Of a stretch of DNA of 64,000 bases, positions 1 to 8,060 are shown piece after piece (position 1 is the stretch's first letter; the number at the start of each line of letters is the position of its first letter). The position numbers and the translations under genes were made by a program. Source of the stretch: UBA1479 sp040221095. GTDB taxonomy: Bacteria; Pseudomonadota; Alphaproteobacteria; Rhodospirillales; Casp-alpha2. The stretch is taken from the NCBI GenBank assembly GCA_040221095.1, contig JAVJVP010000017.1:248001-312000 (forward strand), given 5' to 3'. Under the pieces are notes generated by a model, which was not told the DNA's origin, searched no databases, and saw only the letters and a program-made list of their open reading frames with translations.

Positions 1-1079
1 GCGCGCGTCTGGCCTACCGCTCGCTGCTCAACGAAGTCGCCGAATACCAGCGCAAATTCGCCTCCATCACCAAGGACCTCGAGGAAAACCATTCCCTCAT
101 GCTGGGCCTGGTGGAAAAGAACGCCGCCCTGCAGCGCAATTTGAGTTCGGTGTCCCGCCGTCTGGAAATCACCGCCGCCGAACGCCAGCAGGTCATCAGC
201 GCCCGCGAGCGTCTGAAGGAACAACTGGCCACGCTCGAGAACGAGATGACGTCCATGTCCGGCCGCAATTTCGCGCTGAAGGACAATCTGAATGCGGTCG
301 AAAGCGACCTGCATCTGATCATGACCGAGCGCAATAAGGCGCAGACCGATTCATCGCGCATGCGCAACCGGGTCGAGGAACTGACCTCGCGCCTGAAGGA
401 ACTTCAGGAAACGGAAGGCGAGGTCGTCCAGCGCATGAACGAGCGCGCCAGTGACCAGATCGCCGGCCTGGAGAAGGTCATCGAGCTGGCCGGCCTGGAA
501 CCGGACCGGCTGCTCGGGGTGACCGAGAACGACACCTCGGGTGTCGGCGGCCCGTTCATCCCGGTCGAACCCGACGGCCTGCCGGCCAGCGACCTGAAGC
601 TGGAACTGGCCAACCTGGACCGCAACCTGAACCGGCTTGAGAATTTACAGGAATCCCTGACCCGGGTGCCGCTGGCGGCGCCCATGGCGTCCTATTACAT
701 CACGTCCAGCTACGGCAAGCGCAAGGATCCCATGACCAACCGCTGGTCGGCCCATTACGGCGTCGACCTGGGCGGTCCCGTGAAATCCCCGGTGTTTTCG
801 ACGGCGGGCGGCAAGGTGACCTACGCCGGCTGGAAAGGGCGCTACGGCCGCCTGATCGAAATCGACCATGGGCTCGGCCTGAAGACGCGTTTCGCGCACC
901 TCAGCAAAATTCTTGTTAAGGTTGGCCAAGAAGTGAAGTTTCATGAGAAGATTGGCCTTCTGGGTAGCACGGGCCGAAGCACGGGGCCGCACCTCCATTA
1001 TGAGGTGGTGTTCAACAACAAGCCGTTGAACCCGCTTAAGTTCATCAGGGCAGGAAAGTATGTTTTCAAAGACAAGTAA
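1..1079 (+). CDS. M23 family murein endopeptidase (5' end outside window)
   Basis: The reading frame is open from base 3, so the N-terminus lies outside the window. The visible part begins with about 200 residues rich in Glu, Arg, Leu and Gln that look like a long coiled coil, followed by a C-terminal LytM/peptidase M23 domain. The zinc ligands are visible: HYGVD at 753-767 and HLHYE at 990-1004. This architecture is typical of periplasmic DD-endopeptidases or their EnvC-like regulators; because both metal motifs are intact, an active enzyme is more likely. The gene overlaps the following bactofilin gene by 20 bases, so the two are probably translated together. The signal peptide or membrane anchor expected for this family cannot be seen here. 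Confidence 0.9.
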   Translation, partial: ARLAYRSLLNEVAEYQRKFASITKDLEENHSLMLGLVEKNAALQRNLSSVSRRLEITAAERQQVISARERLKEQLATLENEMTSMSGRNFALKDNLNAVESDLHLIMTERNKAQTDSSRMRNRVEELTSRLKELQETEGEVVQRMNERASDQIAGLEKVIELAGLEPDRLLGVTENDTSGVGGPFIPVEPDGLPASDLKLELANLDRNLNRLENLQESLTRVPLAAPMASYYITSSYGKRKDPMTNRWSAHYGVDLGGPVKSPVFSTAGGKVTYAGWKGRYGRLIEIDHGLGLKTRFAHLSKILVKVGQEVKFHEKIGLLGSTGRSTGPHLHYEVVFNNKPLNPLKFIRAGKYVFKDK

Positions 1080-1509
1080 GGGTACGAGCAGCCAAAGCGG
1101 CCAACAGCCCGCGGTGAAATCCGCCGGCCCGTCGATCATTTCGGCGGACCTTCGGGTCATCGGGGACCTGAGCTCGGACGGTGAAATCCAAATCGACGGC
1201 ACCATCGACGGCGACATCCGCACGAAAAGCCTGCTTGTTGGCGAAACCGCCAACATCAAGGGCGAAATCGTCGCCGACCGGGTGCAGGTCCACGGCACCA
1301 TCAATGGCCAGATCAAGGCCCGGTCCGTGACCCTGGCGCGCTCCGCGCGCGTCATCGGCGACATTCTTCATGAAGATCTGGCGATCGAAAACGGGGCCTT
1401 CCTGGAAGGCCACTGCAAGCGCCTGGTCGAAAAGAAGGACGTCGAGGCCGTCAAGCAGACCATCGCGTCCGCCTCATCCCCGAAGACGGCGCCCGCCGCC
1501 GCCGAATAG
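1060..1509 (+). CDS. Bactofilin (DUF583) cytoskeletal protein
   Basis: This 149-residue protein has the repetitive beta-helix pattern of bactofilins: short hydrophobic/Gly repeats such as DGTIDGDI, GEIVADRV and GTINGQI, with disordered ends rich in Ser, Gln, Ala and Pro. Bactofilins polymerise without nucleotide and act as membrane-associated scaffolds for cell-wall enzymes. The start codon lies inside the end of the M23 gene (20-base overlap). The pairing of an M23 peptidase with a bactofilin is known from cell-shape systems in other bacteria (CcmA with Csd endopeptidases in Helicobacter), so a local cell-wall remodelling module is a reasonable inference. Confidence 0.93.
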   Translation: MFSKTSKGTSSQSGQQPAVKSAGPSIISADLRVIGDLSSDGEIQIDGTIDGDIRTKSLLVGETANIKGEIVADRVQVHGTINGQIKARSVTLARSARVIGDILHEDLAIENGAFLEGHCKRLVEKKDVEAVKQTIASASSPKTAPAAAE

Positions 1510-1545
1510 ACGCATCAGGCCCGGCAAGACGCCGCTTTCCGGTTT

Positions 1546-2550
1546 TCAGAACGGCAGGGGCCGTTTAAGCGCCTCTGCGTAGACGTCCGCGTCCGCATTG
1601 CCGCCGGAACAGACGACCAGCACGTTCTTGCCCTTGCAGTCGACCTTGCCAGTGATCGCGGCGGCCAGCGCCACGGCGCCCCCCGGTTCCACCACCAGCT
1701 TCAGATACTTGAAGGCGACCGCCATCGCGGTCATGGCTTCGTCGTCGGTGACGCAGAGCCCACCGGTCAGGCGTTCGGCATTGACCGTGAAGGTCAGCTC
1801 GCCCGGCTCCGGAGCCAGCAGCGCGTCGCAGATCGATCGCGCGGCCGGATCGTTGGCAAGGCGCGCCTTCGCCGTCAGGGACCGCGCCGTATCGTCGAAA
1901 CCCGCCGGCTCGGCCGAATAGATCTCCGTTTCCGGCGACAGGGCGCGCACCGAGGTCGAACAGCCGGCGATCAACCCGCCGCCGCCACAGGGGCTGATGA
2001 AGATGTCAGGCGCCCAATCCGCGGCCAGACAGGTCCGCACGGCCTCGGCGGCCAGGGTGCCTTGTCCGGCCATGATCAGGGGATCATCGTAGGGTTTGAT
2101 CAGGGTGGCGCCGCGGTCTTCGCGCAGCTTGGCGCCCAGTTCCTCGCGGCTTTCCGTGAAGCGGTCGAAGGTCACGACTTCGGCGCCCCAGGCCCGGGTC
2201 AGTTCGACCTTGGTCTTGGGCGCGTCCTTGGGCATCAGGATGGCTGACGGCAGACCCAGCATGGATGCCGCCGCCGCCACGCCCTGAGCATGATTGCCCG
2301 ATGAGAAGGCGACCACGCCGGCATCGCGCTTGTCGGCGGGAATGCGGGAAATGGCGTTGTAGGCGCCGCGGAACTTGAACGACCCGGTGACCTGCAGGGG
2401 CTCGGCCTTGACCCGCAGACGAAAGCCCAGCGCTGCGTTGAGCAGCGGGCTTTCCAGCACCGGGGTGACGACGGCGATGCCCTTCAGAACCTCGGCGGCG
2501 CTTTCGATATCAGCGAATGTCAGGACGTCGGACGCGGACGAGGACGGCAT
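1546..2550 (-). CDS. PLP-dependent threonine/serine dehydratase-like enzyme, no ACT domain
   Basis: The 334-residue protein is a fold-type II PLP enzyme. The cofactor lysine lies in TGSFKFRGAYNA, the SSGNHAQGVA motif follows, and the phosphate-binding loop SPCGGGGLIAG is present. It lacks the C-terminal ACT domain carried by the second paralogue at 26294-27511, so it is probably not controlled by isoleucine. The ATG at 2550 is preferred over upstream codons because AAGGAAA lies just before it. Likely activities are threonine or serine deamination, hydroxyaspartate dehydratase or serine racemase; sequence reading alone does not separate these. It is convergent with the bactofilin gene, 36 bases apart. 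Confidence 0.85.
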   Translation of the reverse strand: MPSSSASDVLTFADIESAAEVLKGIAVVTPVLESPLLNAALGFRLRVKAEPLQVTGSFKFRGAYNAISRIPADKRDAGVVAFSSGNHAQGVAAAASMLGLPSAILMPKDAPKTKVELTRAWGAEVVTFDRFTESREELGAKLREDRGATLIKPYDDPLIMAGQGTLAAEAVRTCLAADWAPDIFISPCGGGGLIAGCSTSVRALSPETEIYSAEPAGFDDTARSLTAKARLANDPAARSICDALLAPEPGELTFTVNAERLTGGLCVTDDEAMTAMAVAFKYLKLVVEPGGAVALAAAITGKVDCKGKNVLVVCSGGNADADVYAEALKRPLPF

Positions 2551-2684
2551 CTGCAGTTTCCTTGGATGATGGGTTGGGCCGGACGCCCGAAGGGACGCGG
2601 CACCCAGAATATCCCACCCGGCGTTCCGCACAACCCCCGTCGGCGCGCGCGGCGGGGCCGACGATTGATACGCGAAAGCGGCCC

Positions 2685-3374
2685 TTAAATGCCCAGCAGT
2701 GCGGGCAGGCCACTCAGATTGTCGAGTTGCGTGACGATCTTGCCGGGCAGACGTTCCGGCGGCTGCTTGAACCGGTTGACCCAGACGACCCGGAACCCGA
2801 AGTTGGCTGCCGCCGCCGCGTCCCAGGCATTGGACGACATGAAGCAGATACGGCCCGCCTCGACGCCCAGACGGTCGACGGACATCTGATAGACGCTGGG
2901 ATGGGGCTTGAAGATCCCGACGTCGGCGACCGACTGCACGTCGTCCAGAACGTCGCCGATGGCGGCGTTGTCGACGGCGGCCCGCAGCATGTCGGGCGAG
3001 CCGTTGGACAGGATTGCGGTCTTCAGGCCCGCACCCTTCAACGCGGTCAGCACGCCCTTCACCTCGGCATAGGCGTCGAGCTTGAAATACAGATCCAGCA
3101 GCTTTTGGCGCAGGACCGGATCGCCGTCGAGGCCGAGGGCGGCCAGGGAATAGTCGAGGCCGTCCTGGGTGACCTGCCAGAATTCCACGTATTCACCCAT
3201 CAGCGAGCGCAGCCAGGAATAGGACAGCTGTTTGTCCCGCCACAGGGTGGCGAGCGGCGCCATGTTGTCGCCCAGGTCGTCCTTGCAATGGGCCGCCGCC
3301 GCTGCGACGTCGAACAGGGTGCCGTAGGCGTCGAACACGCAGGCCCCGATGTCCGTCAGCTGGTCGTGCGCCAT
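2685..3374 (-). CDS. Haloacid dehalogenase, type II (HAD superfamily)
   Basis: This 229-residue HAD hydrolase has motif I FDAYGTLFD, motif II LSNGSPDM, and the C-terminal SSNAWDAAAAANFGF segment that marks the L-2-haloacid dehalogenase subgroup. In true L-2-haloacid dehalogenases the first Asp of motif I is the nucleophile that attacks the C2 halogen of short 2-haloacids, giving 2-hydroxyacids. The start at 3374 is supported by GGAGG nine bases upstream. It is followed by a dehydratase on the same strand after about 130 bases. The physiological substrate may be something else, since many members of this subgroup are uncharacterised. Confidence 0.88.
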   Translation of the reverse strand: MAHDQLTDIGACVFDAYGTLFDVAAAAAHCKDDLGDNMAPLATLWRDKQLSYSWLRSLMGEYVEFWQVTQDGLDYSLAALGLDGDPVLRQKLLDLYFKLDAYAEVKGVLTALKGAGLKTAILSNGSPDMLRAAVDNAAIGDVLDDVQSVADVGIFKPHPSVYQMSVDRLGVEAGRICFMSSNAWDAAAAANFGFRVVWVNRFKQPPERLPGKIVTQLDNLSGLPALLGI

Positions 3375-3527
3375 GTCTTTAATCCTCCACAAATCCGGGC
3401 TCGGGGTCCCCCAAGCGGTCCCGCCGTTATGGGCGGCGGCGCAGAGACGGTCAAGAACGGCCGGCGCGAATGCGGGTCACTATCCGGTGAACGGGGTTCC
3501 TGATCGGATTTGCGGGCCGGCGCCGCG

Positions 3528-5588
3528 TCACCGCGCGAGATCGGCGTGGGGCGCGAAGGCGACTTCCGTGCCCGACAGGCGTGAGCGGTAGACATGCAGG
3601 TTTTCCATCACCCGCTGCACGTAGTCGCGGGTTTCGTCGAAGGGAATCATCTCGACCCAGTCGATGACGTCCACGTCCTTCTGTCGGGGGTCGCCGTATT
3701 CCTTGAGCCAGCGGCGCACCCGATGGGGCCCGGCGTTGTAGCCGGCGACCGACAGCACATAGGAGCCGTCGAATTCCGTGATCAGGCCGGCCAGATAGGT
3801 CTGGCCCAGGGTCAGGTTGTAGCCTGCGTCGCTGATCAGGCGCGCGCGCGAGTACGGCAGGCCCCGGCGGGTCGCCACCACCTTGGCCGTGGCCGGCATC
3901 AGCTGCATCAGGCCCTGGGCGCTGGCGCGGCTGACGGCGTTGCCGCGAAAGGCGCTTTCCTGGCGGATCATGCCCAGCACCAGGGCCGTTTCCAGGGTCG
4001 GCAAATTCCATTGCGTCGGCAGGCGGGGCAGGGTGATGGCCGGATAGCCGTGCTTGGCCAGCATCAGGCCGTCGCGCAGGGACTGCTTGGCGACCCGCAC
4101 GGCGAGATCACGGCGTTCGGCCTCCGCCGCCAGGTCGGCGGTCAACACGCGCCAGCCCGGATGCTCGTCGGCCCGCTCCAGCAGGGTTTCCAGAACCGCG
4201 CGCAGGGTATCGTCGGCCCCCGCGGCGGCGAGGGCGCGGAACGCCCGGGTCAGTTCGTGTGACCGGAACTGGTGGACCAGGTCCGCATCCGGTTCCGGGT
4301 CCGGCGGCAGGCGCAGCACCGCCGCCGGATCGACACGGGACATCGACAGTTGTCCGTAATAGGTCGTCGGATGACGGGCGGCGCGGGCGAACCATTCGGT
4401 GGCGCGCTGCGGCTGTTTCAGGTCATCGAAACTGCGGGCGATCCAATAGGCGCCGCGCGACAGGGAAACCGGATAGTTGACCCGGGCGTACATGCGCTGG
4501 AAATGCTGGAGCGCCACCTTGGGTTCGTTCAAAAAGCGCAGGGCGACCCAGCCGGACAGCCATTCGGCCTCGGCATAGTCGGCGCCCTCGCTGAGCCCGT
4601 GATTGCGGGCGATGCGGTAGGCATCGGTGATGAAGCCCTTGCGCAGCGCCCGGCGCACCAGGGTCGAGCGTTCCTCCCACCACAATTCCGGATGGGGCTG
4701 GTCGCCCGGCAGATGGCGCACGAGGTCGATGGCGGAATCCAGGCCTTTCTTGCGCCGCCAACGCAGGCGCTCATAGATCAGGCCCGGGTCGCGCTGCAGG
4801 TTATCCGGCACCTTGGCGACCAGGGCGTCCACGTTGCCCATCTGGCGGCGCAGGGAGATGCGCGCCAGGCCAAGCTTCTGGTAGGCCTTGGGCACCCGCC
4901 ACAGATGGCGGCGCACGGCCCAGTAGCGGCCGTCCCACAACAGGCGGTCGAGCCGCGCGATGTGATCCGACGTGCGGATGCGCTTGCCGTGGCGGCCCAT
5001 GAAGTGCTTTTCGTCGGCCTTGGAAAAATTGCCGCTGATCCAGGCGTCGCGCAGCATGGCGGTGGCCCGGTCCTCGTCCTTTTTGTCGCCGCGGTTGAGC
5101 AGCGCAACGGCATAGCGCGCCTTGCCCAGCGCCGTCACCGGCTGGCGGCCCGTGAACCACTTGAGAACCTCGTCATCGGCTTCCGTCGCCGACAGCCGTG
5201 CCTCGGCCTTGGCGTTGAGGCGCCCGGACCGGGGCCATTGCGGATTGCTGTAGAGAAAGGCCGCGAGTTCGTCGAATTCCGCCGGGCCGCTGTAGGATGC
5301 CAACCGCCCCCACAGGATCACTTTGCGGGCAAGCGGATCCTTGGCCTTGGCTTCCAGGGATTTGACCTCGGACCATTTGCCCTGGTCCATGGCCTTGAAG
5401 GCCTGGGTCATGAGGGCGAGGTCGCGGGAAGATACGGGCGCGTCATCGGCCTTGGGCCCGGCCTGGGCGCTGGCCATCAGGCCGATGAAGAGACAAAAGG
5501 CACACGCCCACCGGATTACCCCCGATGGCGCTCGGCCTCCTCGTCTTGGCGGCCCGATTACGGATTGCGTGGCAATCTGCCGCATCAT
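3528..5588 (-). CDS. slt: Soluble lytic murein transglycosylase (Slt family)
   Basis: The product is about 686 residues. It starts with an Arg-rich stretch and a hydrophobic segment ending ASAQA, which reads as a signal peptide, then a long alpha-helical superhelix (the U-shaped domain of Slt70-type enzymes), then a C-terminal SLT domain. The catalytic Glu lies in MIRQESAFRGNAVS, followed by SAQGLMQLMPATA and VAGYNAGPHRV. It cleaves the MurNAc-GlcNAc bond of peptidoglycan in the periplasm to give 1,6-anhydro ends. The start is uncertain; 5588 or 5585 (tandem ATG) places the signal peptide sensibly, while a TTG at 5633 is also open. It is divergent from dapA. Confidence 0.93.
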   Translation of the reverse strand: MMRQIATQSVIGPPRRGGRAPSGVIRWACAFCLFIGLMASAQAGPKADDAPVSSRDLALMTQAFKAMDQGKWSEVKSLEAKAKDPLARKVILWGRLASYSGPAEFDELAAFLYSNPQWPRSGRLNAKAEARLSATEADDEVLKWFTGRQPVTALGKARYAVALLNRGDKKDEDRATAMLRDAWISGNFSKADEKHFMGRHGKRIRTSDHIARLDRLLWDGRYWAVRRHLWRVPKAYQKLGLARISLRRQMGNVDALVAKVPDNLQRDPGLIYERLRWRRKKGLDSAIDLVRHLPGDQPHPELWWEERSTLVRRALRKGFITDAYRIARNHGLSEGADYAEAEWLSGWVALRFLNEPKVALQHFQRMYARVNYPVSLSRGAYWIARSFDDLKQPQRATEWFARAARHPTTYYGQLSMSRVDPAAVLRLPPDPEPDADLVHQFRSHELTRAFRALAAAGADDTLRAVLETLLERADEHPGWRVLTADLAAEAERRDLAVRVAKQSLRDGLMLAKHGYPAITLPRLPTQWNLPTLETALVLGMIRQESAFRGNAVSRASAQGLMQLMPATAKVVATRRGLPYSRARLISDAGYNLTLGQTYLAGLITEFDGSYVLSVAGYNAGPHRVRRWLKEYGDPRQKDVDVIDWVEMIPFDETRDYVQRVMENLHVYRSRLSGTEVAFAPHADLAR

Positions 5589-5682
5589 GGCGGCGATGAT
5601 ACGATTTCCGGAGAAGGGCAACAAGCGACGCAATCGTTACAGAGGCTTGGGTCATTCGGGCAGGACAGGCGGCGGTCCATGC

Positions 5683-5711
5683 TTGCCGCCGGAGCCGGTC
5701 AGGGCTATGGT
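5683..5711 (+). promoter_or_regulatory. Candidate sigma-70 promoter for dapA
   Basis: A TTGCCG hexamer at 5683-5688 and TATGGT at 5706-5711 are separated by exactly 17 bases. The predicted transcription start lies about 40 bases before dapA, which has a clear AGGAG ribosome site. The call rests on hexamer reading only. Confidence 0.45.
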
Positions 5712-5754
5712 CCGCAACAATTCCCTGGCCCCGCACGATACCGAGGAGTGAACG

Positions 5755-6630
5755 ATGTTCAAGGGCTCTTTCCCTGCGCTGATTACCCCCTTTAAGAACG
5801 GGGCGGTGGACGAATCGGCCTTCAAGAACTTCGTCGATTGGCAGATCTCCGAAGGTACGGACGGCCTGGTGCCCTGCGGCACGACCGGTGAGTCGCCGAC
5901 CCTCAGCCACGAGGAGCATATGCAGGTCACCGAATGGTGCATCGAGGCCGCCGACGGCCGCGTGCCGGTGATCGCCGGCGCCGGCTCCAACTCGACCAAG
6001 GAAGCGGTCGAACTGACCAAGCACGCCAAGGCCGCCGGGGCCGACGCGGCGCTGGTCGTCACGCCCTATTACAATAAGCCGACCCAGGAAGGCCTGTACC
6101 AGCACTACAGGACCATCCACGACGAAGGCGGTCTGCCGATCATCATCTACAACATTCCCGGCCGCTCCGTCGTCGACATGTCCGTCGCCACCATGGCGCG
6201 GCTGGCGGAACTGCCCAACATCGTCGGCGTCAAGGACGCGACCCAGGATCTGGCGCGGCCCATCAACACGCGGATCGCGATCAAGAAGGAGTTCTGCCAG
6301 ATGTCCGGCGAGGACGGCACGGCGATTCCCTTCATGGCGGCGGGCGGCCACGGCTGCATTTCCGTGACCGCCAACATCGCGCCACGCATGTGCGCCGACA
6401 TGCAGCGCGCCTGGCGCGAAGGTGACATGGCCACGGTCATGGACCTGCAGGACCGCCTGACGCCCGTGCACAACGCCCTGTTCTGTGAAACCAGCCCCGG
6501 CCCGGTCAAGTACGCGGCCTCGCTGCTCGGCAAGTGTTCGGCGGAAACCCGCCTGCCGATCTGCGAGATCGCCGAGACGAGCAAGACCCGGGTGCGCGAC
6601 GCCATGGTCGCGGCCGGGCTGCTCAACTGA
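5755..6630 (+). CDS. dapA: 4-hydroxy-tetrahydrodipicolinate synthase
   Basis: DapA condenses pyruvate with aspartate semialdehyde in the lysine/diaminopimelate pathway, which feeds peptidoglycan. The 291-residue length is standard. The Schiff-base lysine is K160 in IVGVKDATQDL, the catalytic tyrosine is Y132 in IIYNIPGRS, and the CGTTGESPTL pyruvate loop is at about residues 41-50. AGGAG sits just before the ATG. smpB follows after 32 bases on the same strand, the usual arrangement in alphaproteobacteria. Confidence 0.98.
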   Translation: MFKGSFPALITPFKNGAVDESAFKNFVDWQISEGTDGLVPCGTTGESPTLSHEEHMQVTEWCIEAADGRVPVIAGAGSNSTKEAVELTKHAKAAGADAALVVTPYYNKPTQEGLYQHYRTIHDEGGLPIIIYNIPGRSVVDMSVATMARLAELPNIVGVKDATQDLARPINTRIAIKKEFCQMSGEDGTAIPFMAAGGHGCISVTANIAPRMCADMQRAWREGDMATVMDLQDRLTPVHNALFCETSPGPVKYAASLLGKCSAETRLPICEIAETSKTRVRDAMVAAGLLN

Positions 6631-6662
6631 CCGCGCCCCTGGGCGCGTGAAGGCATCCCATC

Positions 6663-7142
6663 ATGGCCACGAAAAAGAAAAAGGGCCCGCCCGGCAACGT
6701 GGTGGCCCAGAACCGCAAGGCGCGACACAACTACTTCATCCTTGAGGATGTCGAGGCCGGCCTCATGCTGGCCGGGACCGAGGTCAAATCCCTGCGCCTG
6801 GGCCGCGGCTCCCTGGTCGATGCCTATGCGGCGGATGAGGACGGCGAACTGTACCTCTACAACGCCGACATTCCCCGCTACGAGCAGGCGGGGCCCAACA
6901 ACCACGAGCCCAAGCGCAAGCGCAAGATGCTGCTGCACCGGCGCGAGATCGCCCGCCTGTCGGGCGCGGTCAACCGCAAGGGCATGGCCCTGGTGCCGCT
7001 CGCCATCTATTTCAACAAGCGCGGCCTGGCCAAGGTTCAACTGGCCCTGGCCGAAGGCAAGCACCAGTACGACAAGCGCGAAACCACGAAGGCCCGCGAC
7101 TGGGGCCGGCAGAAGGCGCGCCTGATGCGCGACAAGGGATAG
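6663..7142 (+). CDS. smpB: SsrA (tmRNA)-binding protein SmpB
   Basis: SmpB carries tmRNA to stalled ribosomes for trans-translation. The 159-residue protein shows the family pattern: VAQNRKARHNYFI at the N-terminus, EAGLMLAGTEVKSLR, and a basic C-terminal tail (KAKR-like, ending in RDKG) that inserts in the mRNA channel. It lies between dapA and a sulfite-oxidase-fold gene that starts five bases downstream, suggesting one transcript. The tmRNA gene ssrA is not in the window. Confidence 0.98.
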   Translation: MATKKKKGPPGNVVAQNRKARHNYFILEDVEAGLMLAGTEVKSLRLGRGSLVDAYAADEDGELYLYNADIPRYEQAGPNNHEPKRKRKMLLHRREIARLSGAVNRKGMALVPLAIYFNKRGLAKVQLALAEGKHQYDKRETTKARDWGRQKARLMRDKG

Positions 7143-7147
7143 ACCCG

Positions 7148-7897
7148 ATGCCGGGCGGTGGTGACGACGACCGCTTCAAGGACCTGTTCGCCGGGCGCGA
7201 AGGCTCACTGTTGGGCGACATGAAGGCGCAGGCGGAAAAGGACGCGTCGTTGACCGCGCCGCCGCCGGACAGCAAGCTGTCCCAAACCAAGGAACAATGG
7301 GCGCGCGACAAGCGCCAGCCGCAAAGCCGCCGCACGGACGGGGGCGGGCGCCTGCCGCCGGGCCAGCATCTCGCCAAGGACTGGCCGATCCTCGACCTGG
7401 GCCACCGGCCCCTGGTGCCGACCGATCAATGGGAAATGAAGGTGTTGGGGGCGGTCGACCGGCCCCTGACCCTGTCTTGGGCCGAGTTCCTGGCCCTGCC
7501 GCAGGCCGACCTGACCACGGACATTCATTGCGTCACGTCCTGGTCCAAATACGACAACCGCTGGCAGGGCGTCGCCGTGCGGACCCTGGCCGAGGCGGCG
7601 GGCCTGCGGGACAACGCGGCCTTCGCCGTGCTGCACAGCCATGACGGCTATACCACCAACCTGCCGCTCGACCATTTCCTGGCCGAGGCTTCGCTGATCG
7701 CCCATTCCTGGGGCGGGGCGCCCTTGGCCCGCGACCACGGCGGCCCGGCGCGGGCCGTGGTGCCGTCACTGTACTTCTGGAAAAGCGCCAAATGGCTGCG
7801 CCAGATTACCTTCCTGGAAAAGGACGCCCCGGGCTATTGGGAAACCCGGGGCTATCACAATCTGGGCGATCCCTGGAAGCAGCAGCGCTACGGCTGA
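7148..7897 (+). CDS. Sulfite-oxidase-like molybdopterin oxidoreductase
   Basis: The 249-residue protein contains the oxidoreductase molybdopterin-binding fold: LVPTDQWEMKVLGAVDRP begins the domain and the molybdenum-ligating Cys is in DIHCVTSWSKYDNRWQGV. The first about 75 residues are charged and low in structure, and there is no signal peptide or Tat motif, so unlike MsrP/YedY it is predicted to be cytoplasmic. No heme subunit gene is nearby. The substrate is unknown. It begins five bases after the smpB stop and ends at the inverted-repeat element that fills the space to the next, convergent, gene. Confidence 0.85.
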   Translation: MPGGGDDDRFKDLFAGREGSLLGDMKAQAEKDASLTAPPPDSKLSQTKEQWARDKRQPQSRRTDGGGRLPPGQHLAKDWPILDLGHRPLVPTDQWEMKVLGAVDRPLTLSWAEFLALPQADLTTDIHCVTSWSKYDNRWQGVAVRTLAEAAGLRDNAAFAVLHSHDGYTTNLPLDHFLAEASLIAHSWGGAPLARDHGGPARAVVPSLYFWKSAKWLRQITFLEKDAPGYWETRGYHNLGDPWKQQRYG

Positions 7898-7947
7898 ACC
7901 AAGGGTTCACCACAGAGACACAGAGGCTGTGAGAAGAAGAAATCTGG

Positions 7948-7967
7948 ACCCCCGCCTGCGCGGGGGT
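7948..7967 (+). repeat. REP-like hairpin, left unit
   Basis: Perfect 8-bp stem ACCCCCGC / GCGGGGGT with loop CTGC, flanked by CTGG on the left and GACG on the right. Confidence 0.8.
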
Positions 7968-7993
7968 GACGGGTTGGATCGCTCTTCATCGTC

Positions 7994-8013
7994 ATTCCCG
8001 CGAAAGCGGGAAT
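7994..8013 (-). repeat. REP-like hairpin, right unit (inverted)
   Basis: Perfect 8-bp stem ATTCCCGC / GCGGGAAT with a GAAA loop. On the minus strand it is flanked by TGG and GACG, exactly as the left unit is on the plus strand, so the two form an inverted pair. Confidence 0.8.
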
Positions 8014-8060
8014 CCACTGTCATTCTCCTCACCGCCTCACTGTCTCAGTGGTCAGCCTTT

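Larger units (their letters stand above)
7901..8060. repeat. Long imperfect inverted repeat with two REP-like hairpins
   Basis: Nearly all of the space between two convergent stop codons is one inverted-repeat element. The left half (7901-7974) is a purine-rich arm containing CACCACAGAGACACAGAGG followed by a hairpin and GACG. The right half (7987-8060), read on the minus strand, has the same order. By my ungapped count the 47-base outer arms match at 34 positions. The hairpins differ at two stem pairs with compensating changes. It resembles paired REP (BIME-like) units known from many proteobacteria and may also act as a two-way terminator. No second copy was seen in the window. Confidence 0.75.

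Noticed and set aside
4272..5795. Long open frame on the plus strand opposite the lytic transglycosylase
   Set aside because: It lies fully antisense to a well-supported gene, has no recognisable motif, and is what high-GC third positions produce. The same holds for long frames opposite parC (19537-21774), hppA (45718-48207) and icmF (35534-37300).
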